NCBI GenBank assembly: GCA_021413595.1
Contig: JAIOQD010000501.1
Coordinates: 1-5,322 of the forward strand
Reading direction: 5' to 3'
From: Bacteroidota bacterium
Lineage (GTDB): Bacteria > Bacteroidota > Bacteroidia > 2-12-FULL-35-15
Length of the DNA: 5,322 nucleotides
Both the position numbers and the translations under genes were made by a program. The notes under the pieces are model-generated. The model had not been told where the DNA came from and searched no databases. It saw nothing but the letters and a program-made list of their open reading frames with translations. How positions within the stretch are numbered: position 1 is the first letter of the stretch; each line of letters starts with the position of its first letter. Shown here one piece after another: positions 4,623 to 5,322 of this stretch.

Positions 4623-5322
4623 ATGACGAACGAAGAATTCAAAAAACAAATTTTGCAAGGCATACCTTCCGACCTCCCCCCAATAAAACCATTGGATACG
4701 CTATTAAATCATGCCCCTACACGAAAGGACATTTTAAGTGCGGAAGAAAAAAAGCTGGCAATACGTAATGCTTTACGTTATTTCGACAAAAAACATCACG
4801 CTGTTTTATCAAAAGAATTTGCTCAGGAATTAATAAATTACGGACGTATTTATATGTACCGCTTTCGCCCTGATTACGCAATTCATTCACGACCTATTTC
4901 AGATTACCCTCATCAGTCAAAACAAGCAGCAGCCATAATGCTGATGCTTCAAAATAATTTAGATTATGCAGTAGCACAGCATCCACACGAGTTGATTACT
5001 TATGGTGGAAATGGTGCTGTGTTTCAAAACTGGGCACAGTATTTATTAACAATGAAGTATTTGGCCGAAATGACCGATGAACAAACATTAACCTTGTATT
5101 CTGGGCATCCGATGGGTTTGTTTCCTTCGCATAAAGATGCACCACGGGTGGTTGTTACCAATGGGATGATGATCCCGAATTACAGCAAACCGGATGATCT
5201 CGAAAAATTTAATGCATTGGGTGTAACCCAATATGGCCAGATGACTGCCGGTTCATTCATGTATATTGGTCCGCAAGGAATTGTACATGGCACCACCATT
5301 ACTTTATTAAATGCAGGAAGAA
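4623..5322 (+). CDS. hutU: Urocanate hydratase (urocanase), N-terminal part, cut by window edge
   Basis: Urocanase converts urocanate to 4-imidazolone-5-propanoate, the second step of histidine degradation, in the cytoplasm, using tightly bound NAD+ as an electrophile. The 233 codons present begin MTNEEFKKQILQGIPSDLPP and run off the right edge. Conserved family blocks are NNLDYAVAQHPHELITYGGN (111-130), GAVFQNW (131-137), SGHPMGLFPSHKDAPRVVV (160-178), and YGQMTAGSFMYIGPQGIVHG (204-223), which contribute to the NAD+ site. The catalytic cysteine region is outside the window. The YGG motif lies about 75 residues later than I recall for the 555-residue Pseudomonas enzyme, marking the long form I associate with Bacteroidota. 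The 4623 ATG is the plausible start, with no Shine-Dalgarno. Other hut genes are not visible; whether hutU is read through from DUF5522 is unclear. Confidence 0.95.
   Translation, partial: MTNEEFKKQILQGIPSDLPPIKPLDTLLNHAPTRKDILSAEEKKLAIRNALRYFDKKHHAVLSKEFAQELINYGRIYMYRFRPDYAIHSRPISDYPHQSKQAAAIMLMLQNNLDYAVAQHPHELITYGGNGAVFQNWAQYLLTMKYLAEMTDEQTLTLYSGHPMGLFPSHKDAPRVVVTNGMMIPNYSKPDDLEKFNALGVTQYGQMTAGSFMYIGPQGIVHGTTITLLNAGR

Overview
The window looks like a piece of chromosome from a non-sporulating member of the Bacteroidota, possibly Chitinophagaceae or Sphingobacteriia-like. The evidence is AT-rich DNA, no Shine-Dalgarno-like sequence before any start codon, TAnnTTTG-type -7 boxes close upstream of most genes, Bacteroidota-type versions of the proteins (long-form urocanase, fused SpmA-SpmB protein, DUF5522 mini-protein), and intergenic repeats of kinds I recall from this phylum. 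The lineage is an inference from these traits; there is no rRNA or other taxonomic marker here.

Layout: (1) 1-635, minus strand, the first 211 codons of enolase (eno), running off the left edge. (2) 636-775, a divergent promoter region. (3) 776-2011, plus strand, a SpmA/SpmB fusion membrane protein with nucleoside-recognition (Gate) domains. (4) 2012-2118, a convergent spacer with a perfect 8-bp hairpin inside a Bacteroidota-like intergenic repeat. (5) 2119-3123, minus strand, a secreted glucosaminidase-LysM peptidoglycan hydrolase. (6) 3124-3337, a spacer holding a promoter and a 141-bp MITE-like element with 16-bp terminal inverted repeats. (7) 3338-4300, minus strand, a PLP-dependent D-cysteine desulfhydrase/ACC deaminase family enzyme whose diagnostic residues fit the desulfhydrase side. 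(8) 4301-4328, a 28-bp divergent spacer with an 18-bp palindrome made of two back-to-back -7 boxes. (9) 4329-4508, plus strand, a 59-residue DUF5522 protein with a Cys/His cluster. (10) 4509-4622, a spacer largely occupied by two 8-bp-periodic repeat arrays. (11) 4623-5322, plus strand, the first 233 codons of urocanate hydratase (hutU), running off the right edge.

The genes do not form one pathway: glycolysis, an unassigned membrane protein, cell-wall turnover, sulfur amino-acid metabolism, an unknown small protein and histidine degradation. Neighbours are mostly divergent or convergent, so most are probably transcribed singly; DUF5522-hutU is the only co-directional pair that might be co-transcribed. 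No new multi-gene system is visible. The most distinctive content is intergenic: the symmetric divergent promoter, the MITE-like element, the octamer arrays, and the repeated placement of -7 boxes only 4-6 nt before start codons.
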